Source of the DNA: Burkholderiaceae bacterium
GTDB taxonomy: Bacteria; Pseudomonadota; Gammaproteobacteria; Burkholderiales; Burkholderiaceae
NCBI GenBank assembly: GCA_027486025.1
Contig: JAIXPY010000123.1
Span: 1 to 33,908 of the forward strand
DNA length: 33,908 nt
Reading direction: 5' to 3'
Shown here piece by piece: positions 16,569 to 24,085 of this stretch (its first letter is position 1; each line of letters opens with the position of its first letter). Under the pieces are notes generated by a model that was given only the letters and a program-made list of their open reading frames with translations, was not told the DNA's origin and ran no database searches. The position numbers and the translations under genes are program-made.

Positions 16569-16588
16569 AAACCACCCGAGAGTGGCTT
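16569..16588 (-). terminator. Probable terminator after the Met-rich gene
   Basis: On the minus strand AAGCCAC-TCTCGG-GTGGTTT forms a 7-bp stem with one wobble, then TCTGCGTTTTT. It lies between the Met-rich gene and the cytochrome pseudogene and resembles the terminator at 15985-16002 (shared AAAACCACCCGA on the plus strand). It would separate the two genes into different transcripts or attenuate read-through. Confidence 0.45.
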
Positions 16589-16605
16589 CCCAATTCCAAA
16601 CTACT

Positions 16606-16959
16606 CTATCCACACATTCTGCCAGACATCATTTGCGGACCATGGCCTGCTGGCAAAGTAATCCCTTTGTCTTTTGCCCGCTTTTCCATCTCTGTATGCG
16701 TAGTCGTCATAATTGCTTGACGCTCTTCTGCTGTTTTGGCATCCATCATCTTATCCATCATGGCAAGTCTTTCGGCTGGCGTCATTAATTCGCGCATGAT
16801 TTTCATGTTGGCGTTTTGTTCCATCATATGGCCGCGCATGATGCCTGGGCTCATACCATTACCCATGTTCCCCATTGATCCTGGCTGAGCATAGGCTACA
16901 GTCAATCCAAGACCCATGACAGTAGCAACACTAATTACGATTTTTTTTACAGTTTTCAT
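16606..16959 (-). CDS. Methionine-rich periplasmic protein (Spy/CpxP-like size, metal-associated)
   Basis: A 117-aa protein with a signal peptide (KIVISVATVMGLGLTVAYA, cleaved near residue 24). The mature part has many Met residues (SMGNMGNGMSPGIMRGHMMEQ), a helical segment LMTPAERLAMMDKMMDAKTAEERQAIM and a Met/His/Cys tail GHGPQMMSGRMCG. The TPAER...TAEERQA pattern recalls periplasmic stress proteins of the Spy/zinc-resistance group. Met-rich segments typically bind Cu(I) or Ag(I). The family is not certain. It lies 22 bases after the CopZ-like gene on the same strand and probably shares its transcript. Confidence 0.75.
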   Translation of the reverse strand: MKTVKKIVISVATVMGLGLTVAYAQPGSMGNMGNGMSPGIMRGHMMEQNANMKIMRELMTPAERLAMMDKMMDAKTAEERQAIMTTTHTEMEKRAKDKGITLPAGHGPQMMSGRMCG

Positions 16960-16981
16960 TTTGAATCTCCCATTGATTTAG

Positions 16982-17254
16982 TTAGTTACAGCAACAGCTT
17001 GAACCGCTCTTACAAGAACCACTTTTTGCTTTACTAAATACGTCTGTCGTTACTTGTACTGGATAGCCATCCTCTTCTAAAGCCGCAATCATCTCTTTCA
17101 CGTGTTGTGAGACATTGCCCTCAACTTTGACTGTGCCAGAGGCAAGGTCTACTTCAACCTTCTGCACCCCAGTAATTGAATTAATGGCTTTTTCCACATG
17201 CTTGATGCAAGCGCCGCAAGTCATTCCACTGACAGTTAAATTGATTGTTTCCAT
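16982..17254 (-). CDS. copZ: CopZ-like heavy-metal-associated (HMA) chaperone with Cys-rich tail
   Basis: A 90-aa cytosolic protein: a ferredoxin-like HMA domain (about residues 1-66) with the metal motif GMTCGACIKHVEKAI (Cys13, Cys16), then a short linker and an unusual tail SGSCKSGSSCCCN with five more cysteines. HMA chaperones carry Cu(I) to ATPases and regulators; no P-type ATPase gene is in the window. I place the start at ATG 17254: AAAGGAGG stands five bases before it, while the GTG at 17260 used by the ORF track overlaps that ribosome site. It is divergent from the Crp/Fnr-like gene with 65 bases between the starts. Confidence 0.87.
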   Translation of the reverse strand: METINLTVSGMTCGACIKHVEKAINSITGVQKVEVDLASGTVKVEGNVSQHVKEMIAALEEDGYPVQVTTDVFSKAKSGSCKSGSSCCCN

Positions 17255-17273
17255 ACTCACCTCCTTTGTATGG

Positions 17274-17291
17274 ATTGATTATTCGCTCAAT
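17274..17291. promoter_or_regulatory. Inverted repeat between the copZ-like and Crp/Fnr-like genes
   Basis: ATTGA-TTATTCGC-TCAAT is a 5-bp inverted repeat in the middle of the 65-base divergent intergenic region. The half-sites resemble FNR-type TTGAT but the spacing (8) differs from the canonical box, so it may be a second, weaker site or a different operator. Confidence 0.35.
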
Positions 17292-17305
17292 CATCCAAAG
17301 GGCGT

Positions 17306-17319
17306 ATGATTTAGATCAT
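17306..17319 (+). promoter_or_regulatory. FNR/CRP-like box next to the regulator start codon
   Basis: ATGAT-TTAG-ATCAT is a perfect inverted repeat with the 4-base spacing and core of the FNR/DNR consensus (TTGAT-N4-ATCAA), off by one outer base on each side. It directly abuts the ATG of the Crp/Fnr-like gene. Binding of that protein here would block its own translation-proximal promoter region and could also affect the divergent copZ-like gene. Confidence 0.5.
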
Positions 17320-17922
17320 ATGGATATCTATATTCCTGAACTACTCAGAGAGCTCCTGCCTAAAGAGCTTTTAGAGCAATGTCATGCCCATCATTTTGAA
17401 AAAGGTGATTACCTTTTTCATCAAGGAAAAAAACCCGAGTACATGTTCTTTATTGTTTCAGGCGAAGCTGTTCTTGCTAGAACCAGCAGCCATGGAGAGC
17501 CCACTACATTACAAAGATGTAAAGGTGGCTTTATCAGTGAAGCCAGTTTGCTAGTTGATGCTTATCACTGCGATGCCATTGCAACCCAAAACGGGCAAAC
17601 CATTTCTATTCCTATTCAGTCCCTAAGGGATGCGTTAATTGATAGCAAGTTTTCTATCAAATGGGTACAACTGCTTAGTAGAGAGATCATGCGTCTAAGA
17701 ACGCAATCTGAACGATTAGGACTTAAAGACATTCGAAGTAAATTAATTCATCTCATAGAGACCGAAGGCAAAAAAGGCATATTACCGCTTCAGTCCGATT
17801 ACAAATCCCTGGCCTCAGAGATTGGGGTTACGCACGAGGCTTTGTATAGAACAATGTCAACTTTAGAAAAGGATGGCTTACTAAAAAGACATTCTGATTC
17901 TTTAGAATTGCTGAAGAAGTAA
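17320..17922 (+). CDS. Crp/Fnr-family transcriptional regulator
   Basis: A 200-aa regulator. The N-terminal cyclic-nucleotide-binding-type barrel spans about residues 8-115 (FEKGDYLFHQGKKPEYMFFIVSGEAVL and GGFISEASLLVDAYHCDAIA); a dimer helix and a C-terminal winged helix follow (DYKSLASEIGVTHEALYRTMSTLEKDG). The recognition helix EALYR keeps the Glu and Arg that CRP and FNR use to read TTGAT/TGTGA half-sites. It lacks the N-terminal Cys cluster of FNR, so it is not an obvious oxygen sensor; CHAHH near residue 21 and two further Cys could bind metal or sense redox state. I start it at ATG 17320, not at 17245 as in the track, since homology begins there. It faces the copZ-like gene and is the main regulator candidate for the island. 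Confidence 0.88.
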   Translation: MDIYIPELLRELLPKELLEQCHAHHFEKGDYLFHQGKKPEYMFFIVSGEAVLARTSSHGEPTTLQRCKGGFISEASLLVDAYHCDAIATQNGQTISIPIQSLRDALIDSKFSIKWVQLLSREIMRLRTQSERLGLKDIRSKLIHLIETEGKKGILPLQSDYKSLASEIGVTHEALYRTMSTLEKDGLLKRHSDSLELLKK

Positions 17923-17926
17923 AGCC

Positions 17927-17947
17927 TTAAAACAAATGTCGTTTTAA
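17927..17947 (+). terminator. Stem-loop after the Crp/Fnr-like gene
   Basis: TTAAAAC-AAATGTC-GTTTTAA is a perfect 7-bp stem five bases past the stop. It lacks a following U-run, so it may be a weak terminator or an mRNA-end stabiliser. Confidence 0.35.
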
Positions 17948-18180
17948 AAGACAAAAAACTGATCGCCCAGTTGCCGATAGTAAACCGAATCCCCAACGCT
18001 AGATTCAAGGCCTCCCCAACGCTTCTCAAGCTTGATCCATGATTCGGTCAATAGACCACAATCAACCAGCCTACTTTTATATGAACCGATATGAAATTTG
18101 GCCTTCCCAGCACAATTGGCTTCGCTGATGCTTCGTATTCGAATGTGCGACCTTCGCCCTTGAAGGTGCTTACTAAAGCC
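17945..18180 (-). other. Unassigned segment: tRNA-like fold and a start-less open frame
   Basis: The 350-base gap before yefM has no intact gene. Its minus strand is open for 78 codons ending LGDQFFVF-stop, without an early start codon, which would fit a decayed gene. The same strand at 18117-18180 can form GGCTT/AAGCC ends, a perfect 6-bp hairpin ACCTTC-AAGGGC-GAAGGT and a T-loop-like CATTCGAATAC, so it also resembles a degenerate tRNA. The two readings compete, and neither is firm. The segment contains the right copy of the direct repeat (18074-18092). Confidence 0.25.
18074..18092 (+). repeat. Right copy of the short imperfect direct repeat
   Basis: CTTTTATATGAACCGATAT matches the copy at 6866-6883 with one extra base. 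It lies between the Crp/Fnr-like gene and yefM, beside the tRNA-like segment. The pair would bracket an 11.2-kb segment. Confidence 0.35.
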
Positions 18181-18216
18181 TTAACTTAAATGCCTTGGAC
18201 CTAGGTCAACAGGCGC

Positions 18217-18245
18217 TTGCTTCCAAAGTAACTCCCCTGTATACT
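18217..18245 (+). promoter_or_regulatory. Sigma-70 promoter of yefM-yoeB
   Basis: The -35 TTGCTT (18217-18222) and -10 TATACT (18240-18245) are separated by 17 bases, an optimal spacing. The predicted start is about 30 bases before the yefM ATG. The operator at 18243-18266 overlaps the -10 and start. Confidence 0.7.
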
Positions 18246-18266
18246 TGTACAATATATAGAACAAGT
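18243..18266 (+). promoter_or_regulatory. YefM-type operator palindrome
   Basis: ACTTGTAC and GAACAAGT are near-perfect inverted arms around an AT core. E. coli YefM-YoeB binds palindromes containing TGTACA; the left arm here contains TTGTAC. Its overlap with the -10 box fits repression by the antitoxin-toxin complex. Confidence 0.6.
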
Positions 18267-18279
18267 CACGGAGCACACC

Positions 18280-18537
18280 ATGCGCGTTATTAATTTTTCA
18301 GATGCGAGAACGCAGTTTAAGCAAGTCATTGATCAGGTCGTTGCTGATCAGGATGTTGCCATTATTTCTCGACGGGATGCGGATGATGCTGTGCTGATGT
18401 CGCTCGATACCTATAACAGCATGATGGAAACATTCCATCTATTAAAATCTCCTGCCAACGTAAAACATTTGGAGAAATCATTGAAGCAATATCGCCAAGG
18501 GCAAACCAAAACGAAGGCGCTCGTGGATGCGAAGTAA
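18280..18537 (+). CDS. yefM: Antitoxin YefM (Phd/YefM family)
   Basis: An 85-aa antitoxin. Its N-terminal DNA-binding Phd fold reads INFSDARTQFKQVIDQVVADQDVAIISRRDADDAVLMSLDTYNSM (about residues 3-47), and the basic, flexible C-terminal part (HLEKSLKQYRQGQTKTKAL) would wrap around the toxin. It neutralises YoeB and represses the operon. CGGAG lies before the ATG, and the 3' end overlaps yoeB by 11 bases. The pair lies between the metal island and the housekeeping block, a usual place for addiction modules. Confidence 0.93.
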   Translation: MRVINFSDARTQFKQVIDQVVADQDVAIISRRDADDAVLMSLDTYNSMMETFHLLKSPANVKHLEKSLKQYRQGQTKTKALVDAK

Positions 18538-18790
18538 GTTGGTTTGGACAAACGCAGCATGGTCAGACTACCTCTATTGGCAAGCTCAAGATAAGAAAAC
18601 CCTCAAACGAATCAATCTATTGATTAAGGATGCCATGCGCGATCCAGAAGATGGGATTGGCAAACCAGAGGTCCTTAAAGAAAGCCTCAGCGGTTTATAT
18701 TCTCGGCGAATTGATGCGGTCAATCGATTGGTTTATGCGGCAACGAAAGACGAGCTCGTCATTATTGCCTGCCGCTATCACTATGAATAG
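18527..18790 (+). CDS. yoeB: Toxin YoeB (ribosome-dependent mRNA endonuclease)
   Basis: An 87-aa RelE-superfamily toxin that cuts mRNA in the ribosomal A site. All catalytic positions of E. coli YoeB are present: Glu48 in GKPEVLK, Arg67 in NRLVY, and His85-Tyr86 in the terminal CRYHYE. WTNAAWSDYLYWQAQDKKTLKRIN is the typical N-terminal helix region. The gene overlaps yefM, so translation is coupled with antitoxin first. With all key residues intact it should be active. Confidence 0.95.
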   Translation: MRSKLVWTNAAWSDYLYWQAQDKKTLKRINLLIKDAMRDPEDGIGKPEVLKESLSGLYSRRIDAVNRLVYAATKDELVIIACRYHYE

Positions 18791-18816
18791 CCTCTAGGGC
18801 TAGGATTGCCCCAAAG

Positions 18817-18842
18817 AAAAAGCGCCCCGCAGGACGCTTTTT
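18817..18842. terminator. Bidirectional terminator between yoeB and the Bax-inhibitor gene
   Basis: AAAAAGCG-CCC and GGA-CGCTTTTT pair over 11 positions with one mismatch around the loop CGCA. A-run and T-run flank the stem on both strands, so it can end both converging transcripts. Confidence 0.8.
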
Positions 18843-18861
18843 CATTTGATAAATCTACTGC

Positions 18862-19563
18862 TTAGTCTCGATCGCCACCCATGATCCCGAAGAGGGCTAG
18901 GAGGTTACTGAAGATGTTGTAGATGTTTAAGTAAATGGCAAGTGTGGCCATCACGTAGTTGGTCTCACCACCATTGACGATGCGCTGTACATCCACCAAG
19001 ATGAATGCAGAGAAGATGGCGATTGCGGCAACCATCAAGGTCAACATCAAGGCAGGGATTTGCAGCCACATATTGGCTACCATCGCCACGATCAGCAGAA
19101 TGACACCCACCATCAAAAACTTACCCATGCTGGTGAAGTCGCGCTTGCTTACCGTAGCAATGCTGGCCATGACCGTGAAGATCAAGGCAGTGCCACCGAA
19201 TGCTCCCATGATGAGGGTTGCACCGTTGGTGTAGCTGCTAAGGGTAAAACCAATCAAACGGGAGAGCATCACGCCCATAAAGAGGGTGAAGGCCAATAGC
19301 AGGACTACGCCTAGGCCACTGTCTTTATTGCGATCAATCGCCCAGAAGAAGCCGAAGGCAGCAGCCATGAAGATCACAAAACCCATAAAGGGACTGCCTT
19401 CAAATAGCCTGAAGCCCATGGCAACACCTAACCAAGCGCCAATGACGGTTGGAACCATGGAAAGTGCCAGAAGGGCATAGGTATTACGCAGTACCCGGTT
19501 ACGGACCTGTGCATTTGCAACTGAGCCTGTCTGCCCAAAGCCGAACGAGTTCAAATCACTCAT
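18862..19563 (-). CDS. Bax inhibitor-1/YccA family membrane protein
   Basis: A 233-aa integral membrane protein with seven predicted helices. Segments such as VLRNTYALLALSMVPTVIGAWLGVAMG, VVLLLAFTLFMGVMLSRLIGF, GTALIFTVMASIATVSKR and FSAFILVDVQRIVNGGETNYVMATLAIYLNIYNIF are typical of the BI-1/YccA/YbhL family, some of which are pH-sensitive calcium leak channels. YccA itself interacts with the FtsH-HflKC complex, but this protein is only family-level similar. AAAGGAG lies six bases before the ATG and a TATACT -10-like box lies about 50 bases upstream on the minus strand. Confidence 0.9.
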   Translation of the reverse strand: MSDLNSFGFGQTGSVANAQVRNRVLRNTYALLALSMVPTVIGAWLGVAMGFRLFEGSPFMGFVIFMAAAFGFFWAIDRNKDSGLGVVLLLAFTLFMGVMLSRLIGFTLSSYTNGATLIMGAFGGTALIFTVMASIATVSKRDFTSMGKFLMVGVILLIVAMVANMWLQIPALMLTLMVAAIAIFSAFILVDVQRIVNGGETNYVMATLAIYLNIYNIFSNLLALFGIMGGDRD

Positions 19564-19737
19564 ATTGACTCCTTTTATCTAATAACGTGAGTCCACCACG
19601 GGACTTTGATAGCAAGTATAGACAAAATCGATTAAATCAAGGGTCTAATCCAATAGGAATAGATAAAATAGGGTTATACCCAGTAAATTCAATGGCTTAG
19701 GGCAAAGGACATGGGGGTAAATACGGATGAAGCAATG

Positions 19738-19743
19738 TATAAT
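19738..19743 (+). promoter_or_regulatory. Perfect -10 box of the ndk promoter
   Basis: TATAAT matches consensus exactly; the -35 position 17 bases upstream (GGGTAA) is poor. A start near 19750 gives a leader of about 107 bases carrying several stem-loops. In the gap 19564-19856 this and the leader are the main signals. Confidence 0.55.
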
Positions 19744-19745
19744 CA

Positions 19746-19825
19746 GCGGGCGTTGGAATGAACGCGTAATACCCGCATCGGCAGCCGATACTTTACAAAT
19801 TTTGGTCAAAAATGGCTGTTTTTTT
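19746..19825 (+). promoter_or_regulatory. Structured ndk leader with possible transcription attenuator
   Basis: The first element is GCGGG...CCCGC (19746-19776) with an inner GCGTT/AACGC stem. Then ATCGG-CAG-CCGAT (19777-19789) competes with a terminator-like stem in which CAGCC (19782-19786) pairs with GGCTG (19814-19818). An inner ATTTT/AAAAT stem extends the latter, and seven T residues follow at once (19819-19825). This is the layout of an antiterminator/terminator switch just before the ndk ribosome site. Confidence 0.4.
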
Positions 19826-19856
19826 ATTACTATTGAATTAATCACTGGAGTTTTGC

Positions 19857-20282
19857 ATGGCAATGGAGCGCACCCTTTCTATTATTAAACCGGATGCAGT
19901 AGCAAAAAATGTAATCGGACAGATTTATTCTCGTTTTGAGCAAGCCGGCCTCAAAGTCATCGCATCCAAAATGGCGCATTTATCGCAGTCAGAAGCTGAG
20001 CAGTTTTATGCCGTTCATGCAGCCCGCCCATTCTTTAAAGATTTAGTCAGTTTCATGATTTCTGGGCCAGTGATGATTCAGGTATTGCAGGGCGACAACG
20101 CCATTGCGAAGAATCGTGAACTCATGGGTGCAACCGATCCAAAGAAAGCCGACAAGGGCACCATCCGCGCTGACTTTGCAGACAGCATTGATGCCAATGC
20201 GGTACATGGCTCGGATGCGCCAGAAACCGCTGCTGTGGAAATCGCCTTCTTTTTCCCAGGCATGAACATCTTTTCGCGTTAA
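19857..20282 (+). CDS. ndk: Nucleoside-diphosphate kinase
   Basis: A 141-aa Ndk that moves the gamma-phosphate from ATP to other (deoxy)nucleoside diphosphates through a phosphohistidine. [19 protein letters not shown] opens the fold and [20 protein letters not shown] carries the active-site His117. Length and motifs are standard. GGAG precedes the ATG by six bases; the MAMERT start has a second ATG two codons later. It heads the conserved ndk-rlmN-ispG-hisS run and has its own promoter and a structured leader. Confidence 0.97.
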   Translation: MAMERTLSIIKPDAVAKNVIGQIYSRFEQAGLKVIASKMAHLSQSEAEQFYAVHAARPFFKDLVSFMISGPVMIQVLQGDNAIAKNRELMGATDPKKADKGTIRADFADSIDANAVHGSDAPETAAVEIAFFFPGMNIFSR

Positions 20283-20286
20283 TTGA

Positions 20287-21441
20287 TTGACTACCCCGCG
20301 CACAAATCTCCTGGATTTTGACGCTGCCGGTATGGCAGCGTATGTCGCGGGTCTAAATGAAAAACCATTTCGGGCTAAGCAGCTCTTGAATTGGGTTCAC
20401 CAACGCGGCGTTTCCGATATCGCCGCGATGAGTGATCTAGCAAAAACCTTTCGTACTTCCTTAGCCGATCAGGCCGAGATTAAGCCCTTGCCCGTGATAC
20501 GGGAGGAGCAGGCGGTCGATGGCACACGCAAGTGGCTAATCGATGTGGGCGCCAAAGATGCGGTTGAGATGGTATTCATACCGGAAGACGACCGCGGCAC
20601 CTTGTGTATTTCATCGCAGGCCGGTTGTGCAGTGAACTGCCGTTTTTGCTCCACGGGTTATCAAGGGTTCTCACGCAACCTCACTGCCGGTGAAATCATC
20701 GGTCAACTTTGGTATGCCGAGCACGAACTCAAAAAAGACCCGAACGCCATATTACGTTTAGAGCAATACCCAACCCCCGGTTATGTCTACAGTGGCCGTG
20801 TGGTTTCGAACGTGGTGCTGATGGGCATGGGCGAGCCCTTGCTCAATTATGACAATGTGCTGACTGCTTTGCGCTTGATGCTCGATGACAATGCCTATGG
20901 CTTGTCGCGTCGCCGCGTGACGGTATCCACCTCAGGCGTCGTGCCGATGATGGATCGTTTATCGCAAGACTGCCCAGTAGCTTTAGCAGTGTCCTTGCAT
21001 GCCCCCAATGATGCGTTGCGTGATCAGTTGGTGCCACTGAACATTAAATACCCGCTGCGCGAATTACTGGCAGCGTGTGAGCGCTATTTGGAGTTTGCTC
21101 CCCGTGATTTTTTAACCTTTGAATATTGCATGCTCGAGAATGTGAATGACAGCGATGCGCAGGCCAAAGAGTTAATTCGTTTGCTGAGCGGCATTAAATG
21201 CAAGGTCAATCTGATTCCATTTAATCCCTTTCCGGAGTCCGGTCTGACACGCTCTTTGCCACAGCGCGTTCAGGCATTTATGCATTTATTGCAAGATGCG
21301 GGCATGATTGCCACCGTGCGCAAAACCCGCGGCGATGATATTGCTGCGGCATGTGGCCAGCTCGCTGGTGATGTGGTGGATCGGACGCGTGTGCGTGAGC
21401 GGGCGCTCTACGAGCAGCCCATCGAATGGGTCAACCGTTAA
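20287..21441 (+). CDS. rlmN: Dual-specificity RNA methyltransferase RlmN
   Basis: A 384-aa radical-SAM enzyme that makes 2-methyladenosine at A2503 of 23S rRNA and A37 of some tRNAs. The iron-sulfur motif is [11 protein letters not shown] (about residues 116-126); the N-terminal RNA-binding part includes [14 protein letters not shown]. Later conserved segments are [17 protein letters not shown] and [12 protein letters not shown], and the C-terminal Cys in [10 protein letters not shown] fits the second catalytic Cys. The start is TTG, four bases after the ndk stop, with no clear ribosome site, so reinitiation from ndk is likely. In many Burkholderiales pilF and rodZ follow; here ispG does. Confidence 0.95.
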   Translation: MTTPRTNLLDFDAAGMAAYVAGLNEKPFRAKQLLNWVHQRGVSDIAAMSDLAKTFRTSLADQAEIKPLPVIREEQAVDGTRKWLIDVGAKDAVEMVFIPEDDRGTLCISSQAGCAVNCRFCSTGYQGFSRNLTAGEIIGQLWYAEHELKKDPNAILRLEQYPTPGYVYSGRVVSNVVLMGMGEPLLNYDNVLTALRLMLDDNAYGLSRRRVTVSTSGVVPMMDRLSQDCPVALAVSLHAPNDALRDQLVPLNIKYPLRELLAACERYLEFAPRDFLTFEYCMLENVNDSDAQAKELIRLLSGIKCKVNLIPFNPFPESGLTRSLPQRVQAFMHLLQDAGMIATVRKTRGDDIAAACGQLAGDVVDRTRVRERALYEQPIEWVNR

Positions 21442-21455
21442 TATTGCATATACCA

Positions 21456-22742
21456 ATGACAGAATCGACCAAAACCATGTCAAATTGCCTGCCTCCTTTA
21501 CCACTCGGTCCATCACCTAAGCGCGCGTCACGCCAATCCGAAGTGGTTTGGGAAAGTGCTCGGATTACGGTCGGCGGTAATGCACCGGTTCGGGTGCAGT
21601 CGATGACCAATACCGATACCGAAGATGCGATTGCAACCGCAATTCAAGTCAAAGAATTAGCACGTGCCGGTTCTGAAATGGTGCGCATTACGGTCAACAC
21701 GCCGGCAGCCGCTGCTGCTGTTCCCTACATTCGGGAGCAGCTCGATAAGATGGGCGTGCACGTACCGCTCATTGGTGACTTTCATTACAACGGGCACACC
21801 TTGCTGAAAGAGCATCCCGAGTGCGCTCGAACCCTATCGAAGTACCGCATCAATCCTGGTAACGTAGGCAAGGGCGCAAAGCGCGATCCCCAGTTTGCAC
21901 AAATGATTGAAGCTGCTTGCGAATACCGCAAACCCATTCGGATTGGGGTGAACTGGGGTAGTCTGGATCAAGAGCTGCTCGCCAGCATCATGGATACCAA
22001 TGCTGCCTTGCCATCGCCCAAATCTGCGCAAGAAGTGATGATCGAGGCCTTGATCCAGTCTGCTTTGCAATCCGCAGAGAAGGCAGAAGAGCTGGGTATG
22101 GATCCCAATCAAATTACGCTATCCTGCAAAGTCAGCAACGTACAAGATTTAGTCGCGGTCTACCGTGACCTGGCGCGCCGCTGCGACTACCCATTGCATT
22201 TGGGCTTAACCGAAGCCGGCATGGGCAGCAAAGGCATTGTGGCATCGACTGCAGCCTTGGCCATCCTATTGCAAGAGGGCATTGGCGATACCATTCGCAT
22301 TTCACTCACGCCCGACCCCGGCGCTCCCCGTGAAAACGAAGTGATTGTGGGTCAAGAGATTTTGCAAACCATGGGTCTGCGTAATTTCACGCCGATGGTG
22401 ATTGCTTGCCCAGGCTGTGGCCGCACGACGAGCACAACCTTTCAGGAATTAGCTGCCAACATTCAGTCGTATTTACGGCAGCAAATGCCCGTGTGGAAAA
22501 AAACCCATCCGGGCGTCGAAGAAATGAACGTCGCTGTGATGGGTTGCATTGTGAATGGCCCGGGCGAGAGTAAGCATGCCAATATTGGTATCTCTTTACC
22601 TGGAACAGGCGAGACACCGGCGGCCCCCGTGTTTGTTGATGGCGTCAAAGTGAAGACGCTCCGCGGTGAATCGATTGCGCAGGACTTCCAGGTGATCGTC
22701 GAAGAGTATGTCAAAACCCGTTACGGCAGTAAGCAAGCATGA
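21456..22742 (+). CDS. ispG: 4-hydroxy-3-methylbut-2-en-1-yl diphosphate synthase (flavodoxin)
   Basis: A 428-aa IspG (GcpE) of the methylerythritol phosphate pathway, which reductively opens the cyclodiphosphate ring using a [4Fe-4S] cluster. The N-terminal barrel has [19 protein letters not shown] and [12 protein letters not shown]. The C-terminal cluster-binding domain has ACPGCGRT and [21 protein letters not shown], giving three Cys and the conserved Glu. I use ATG 21456; the track start at 21426 lies inside rlmN, and an ATG at 21477 is another option. The end overlaps hisS by four bases. Confidence 0.95.
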   Translation: MTESTKTMSNCLPPLPLGPSPKRASRQSEVVWESARITVGGNAPVRVQSMTNTDTEDAIATAIQVKELARAGSEMVRITVNTPAAAAAVPYIREQLDKMGVHVPLIGDFHYNGHTLLKEHPECARTLSKYRINPGNVGKGAKRDPQFAQMIEAACEYRKPIRIGVNWGSLDQELLASIMDTNAALPSPKSAQEVMIEALIQSALQSAEKAEELGMDPNQITLSCKVSNVQDLVAVYRDLARRCDYPLHLGLTEAGMGSKGIVASTAALAILLQEGIGDTIRISLTPDPGAPRENEVIVGQEILQTMGLRNFTPMVIACPGCGRTTSTTFQELAANIQSYLRQQMPVWKKTHPGVEEMNVAVMGCIVNGPGESKHANIGISLPGTGETPAAPVFVDGVKVKTLRGESIAQDFQVIVEEYVKTRYGSKQA

Positions 22743-24046
22743 GTAATCCGAAGTTGCAAAAAATAAACGGCGTGCGGGGCATGAATGACCTGCTGCCTGC
22801 CGATGCGCAGCAGTGGACGCATTTGGAAAATGCCGTGCGCGATCTGACGCGAGCCTATGGCTACGAATTACTCAAAACGCCGATTGTGGAATCCACCCCA
22901 GTCTTTCAGCGTGGCATTGGTGAAGTGACCGACATTGTCGAGAAGGAAATGTATTCCTTTGAAGACCGTTTAAATGGTGAGCAACTTACTTTACGTCCAG
23001 AAGGTACCGCGGCACTCGTGCGCGCAGTGATTGAGCACAATTTGCTCTACGACGGCCCTAAGCGCCTTTGGTATACCGGCCCGATGTTTCGGCATGAGCG
23101 GCCACAGCGGGGGCGCTATCGCCAGTTCCATCAATTTGGTATTGAGGCCTTGGGTTTTGCGGGTCCGGATATTGATGCAGAAATCATCTTAATGGGTCAG
23201 CGCCTATGGGATGAACTGGGTTTGCGCGGCGTGCGCTTAGAAATCAATTCCCTGGGGCAAGCCGATGAGCGTGCGCAGCATCGTGCCGCCTTGATTACCT
23301 ATTTTGAGCAAAACGCAGCTGCATTAGATGCGGATTCACAGCGCCGCCTCAAAACCAACCCCTTGCGTATATTGGATTCGAAAAACCCTGAGATACAAGC
23401 GCTGATTGAAGGCGCGCCGCGGTTGCTGGATTTTCTGGGCACAGAATCCCTAGCGCATTTTGAAGCCGTGCAAGCCTTGCTCAAAGCCAATAACGTACCG
23501 TGCAAAATTAATCCGCGCTTGGTGCGGGGTTTGGATTACTACAACTTAACGGTATTTGAGTGGGTAACCGATGCTCTCGGCGCACAAGGCACGATTGCGG
23601 GCGGTGGTCGTTACGATCCCTTAATCGAGCGTATGGGTGGTAAATCAGCACCAGCATGTGGCTGGGCGATGGGCATGGAGCGTGTACTTGAACTCATGAA
23701 GGTGTCCGAGTCATTGCCGGAGCCCACGAATTTATGCGATGTCTTTGTGTTGCATCAGGGTGGCGAGACCTTGCGTACCGCCTTGGTCGCTGCTGAGGAA
23801 ATGCGCAGTGCCGGTATTGATGTTGTTCTATTTTGCGCACCAGACGGCCAAGCAGCGAGTTTTAAGTCCCAAATGAAGAAAGCCGATGCCAGTGGCGCGG
23901 CGTATGCGGTGATCATTGGCCCCGATGAGCTTGTCCGTAATGAGGCGCAGCTTAAAGATTTGCGTGGTGGTAAAGAGCAGCGCGCTATTGCCTTGGATGG
24001 ATTGCTCGGCACCGTAATTGATGCCTTAGTAGCGACATCCGAATAG
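22739..24046 (+). CDS. hisS: Histidine-tRNA ligase
   Basis: A 435-aa class II aminoacyl-tRNA synthetase. Motif 2 is [24 protein letters not shown], the histidine-specific segment is [15 protein letters not shown], and motif 3 is [14 protein letters not shown]-like ([15 protein letters not shown]). The anticodon-binding domain occupies the last 100 residues ([21 protein letters not shown]). The ATGA overlap with ispG couples the two. The related but non-catalytic hisZ lies 7 kb downstream. Length is normal. Confidence 0.97.
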   Translation: MSNPKLQKINGVRGMNDLLPADAQQWTHLENAVRDLTRAYGYELLKTPIVESTPVFQRGIGEVTDIVEKEMYSFEDRLNGEQLTLRPEGTAALVRAVIEHNLLYDGPKRLWYTGPMFRHERPQRGRYRQFHQFGIEALGFAGPDIDAEIILMGQRLWDELGLRGVRLEINSLGQADERAQHRAALITYFEQNAAALDADSQRRLKTNPLRILDSKNPEIQALIEGAPRLLDFLGTESLAHFEAVQALLKANNVPCKINPRLVRGLDYYNLTVFEWVTDALGAQGTIAGGGRYDPLIERMGGKSAPACGWAMGMERVLELMKVSESLPEPTNLCDVFVLHQGGETLRTALVAAEEMRSAGIDVVLFCAPDGQAASFKSQMKKADASGAAYAVIIGPDELVRNEAQLKDLRGGKEQRAIALDGLLGTVIDALVATSE

Positions 24047-24085
24047 AATGACGCATTCGTATCGTATTTAATAGCCTGGATCGTT

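Noticed and set aside
17799-18029. 76-aa minus-strand ORF over the end of the Crp/Fnr-like gene
   Set aside because: Mostly a shadow of the regulator's winged-helix codons on the opposite strand.
19751-19766. Tiny leader ORF (ATG AAC GCG TAA) in the ndk leader
   Set aside because: Three codons with no codon bias that could sense an amino acid; probably chance.
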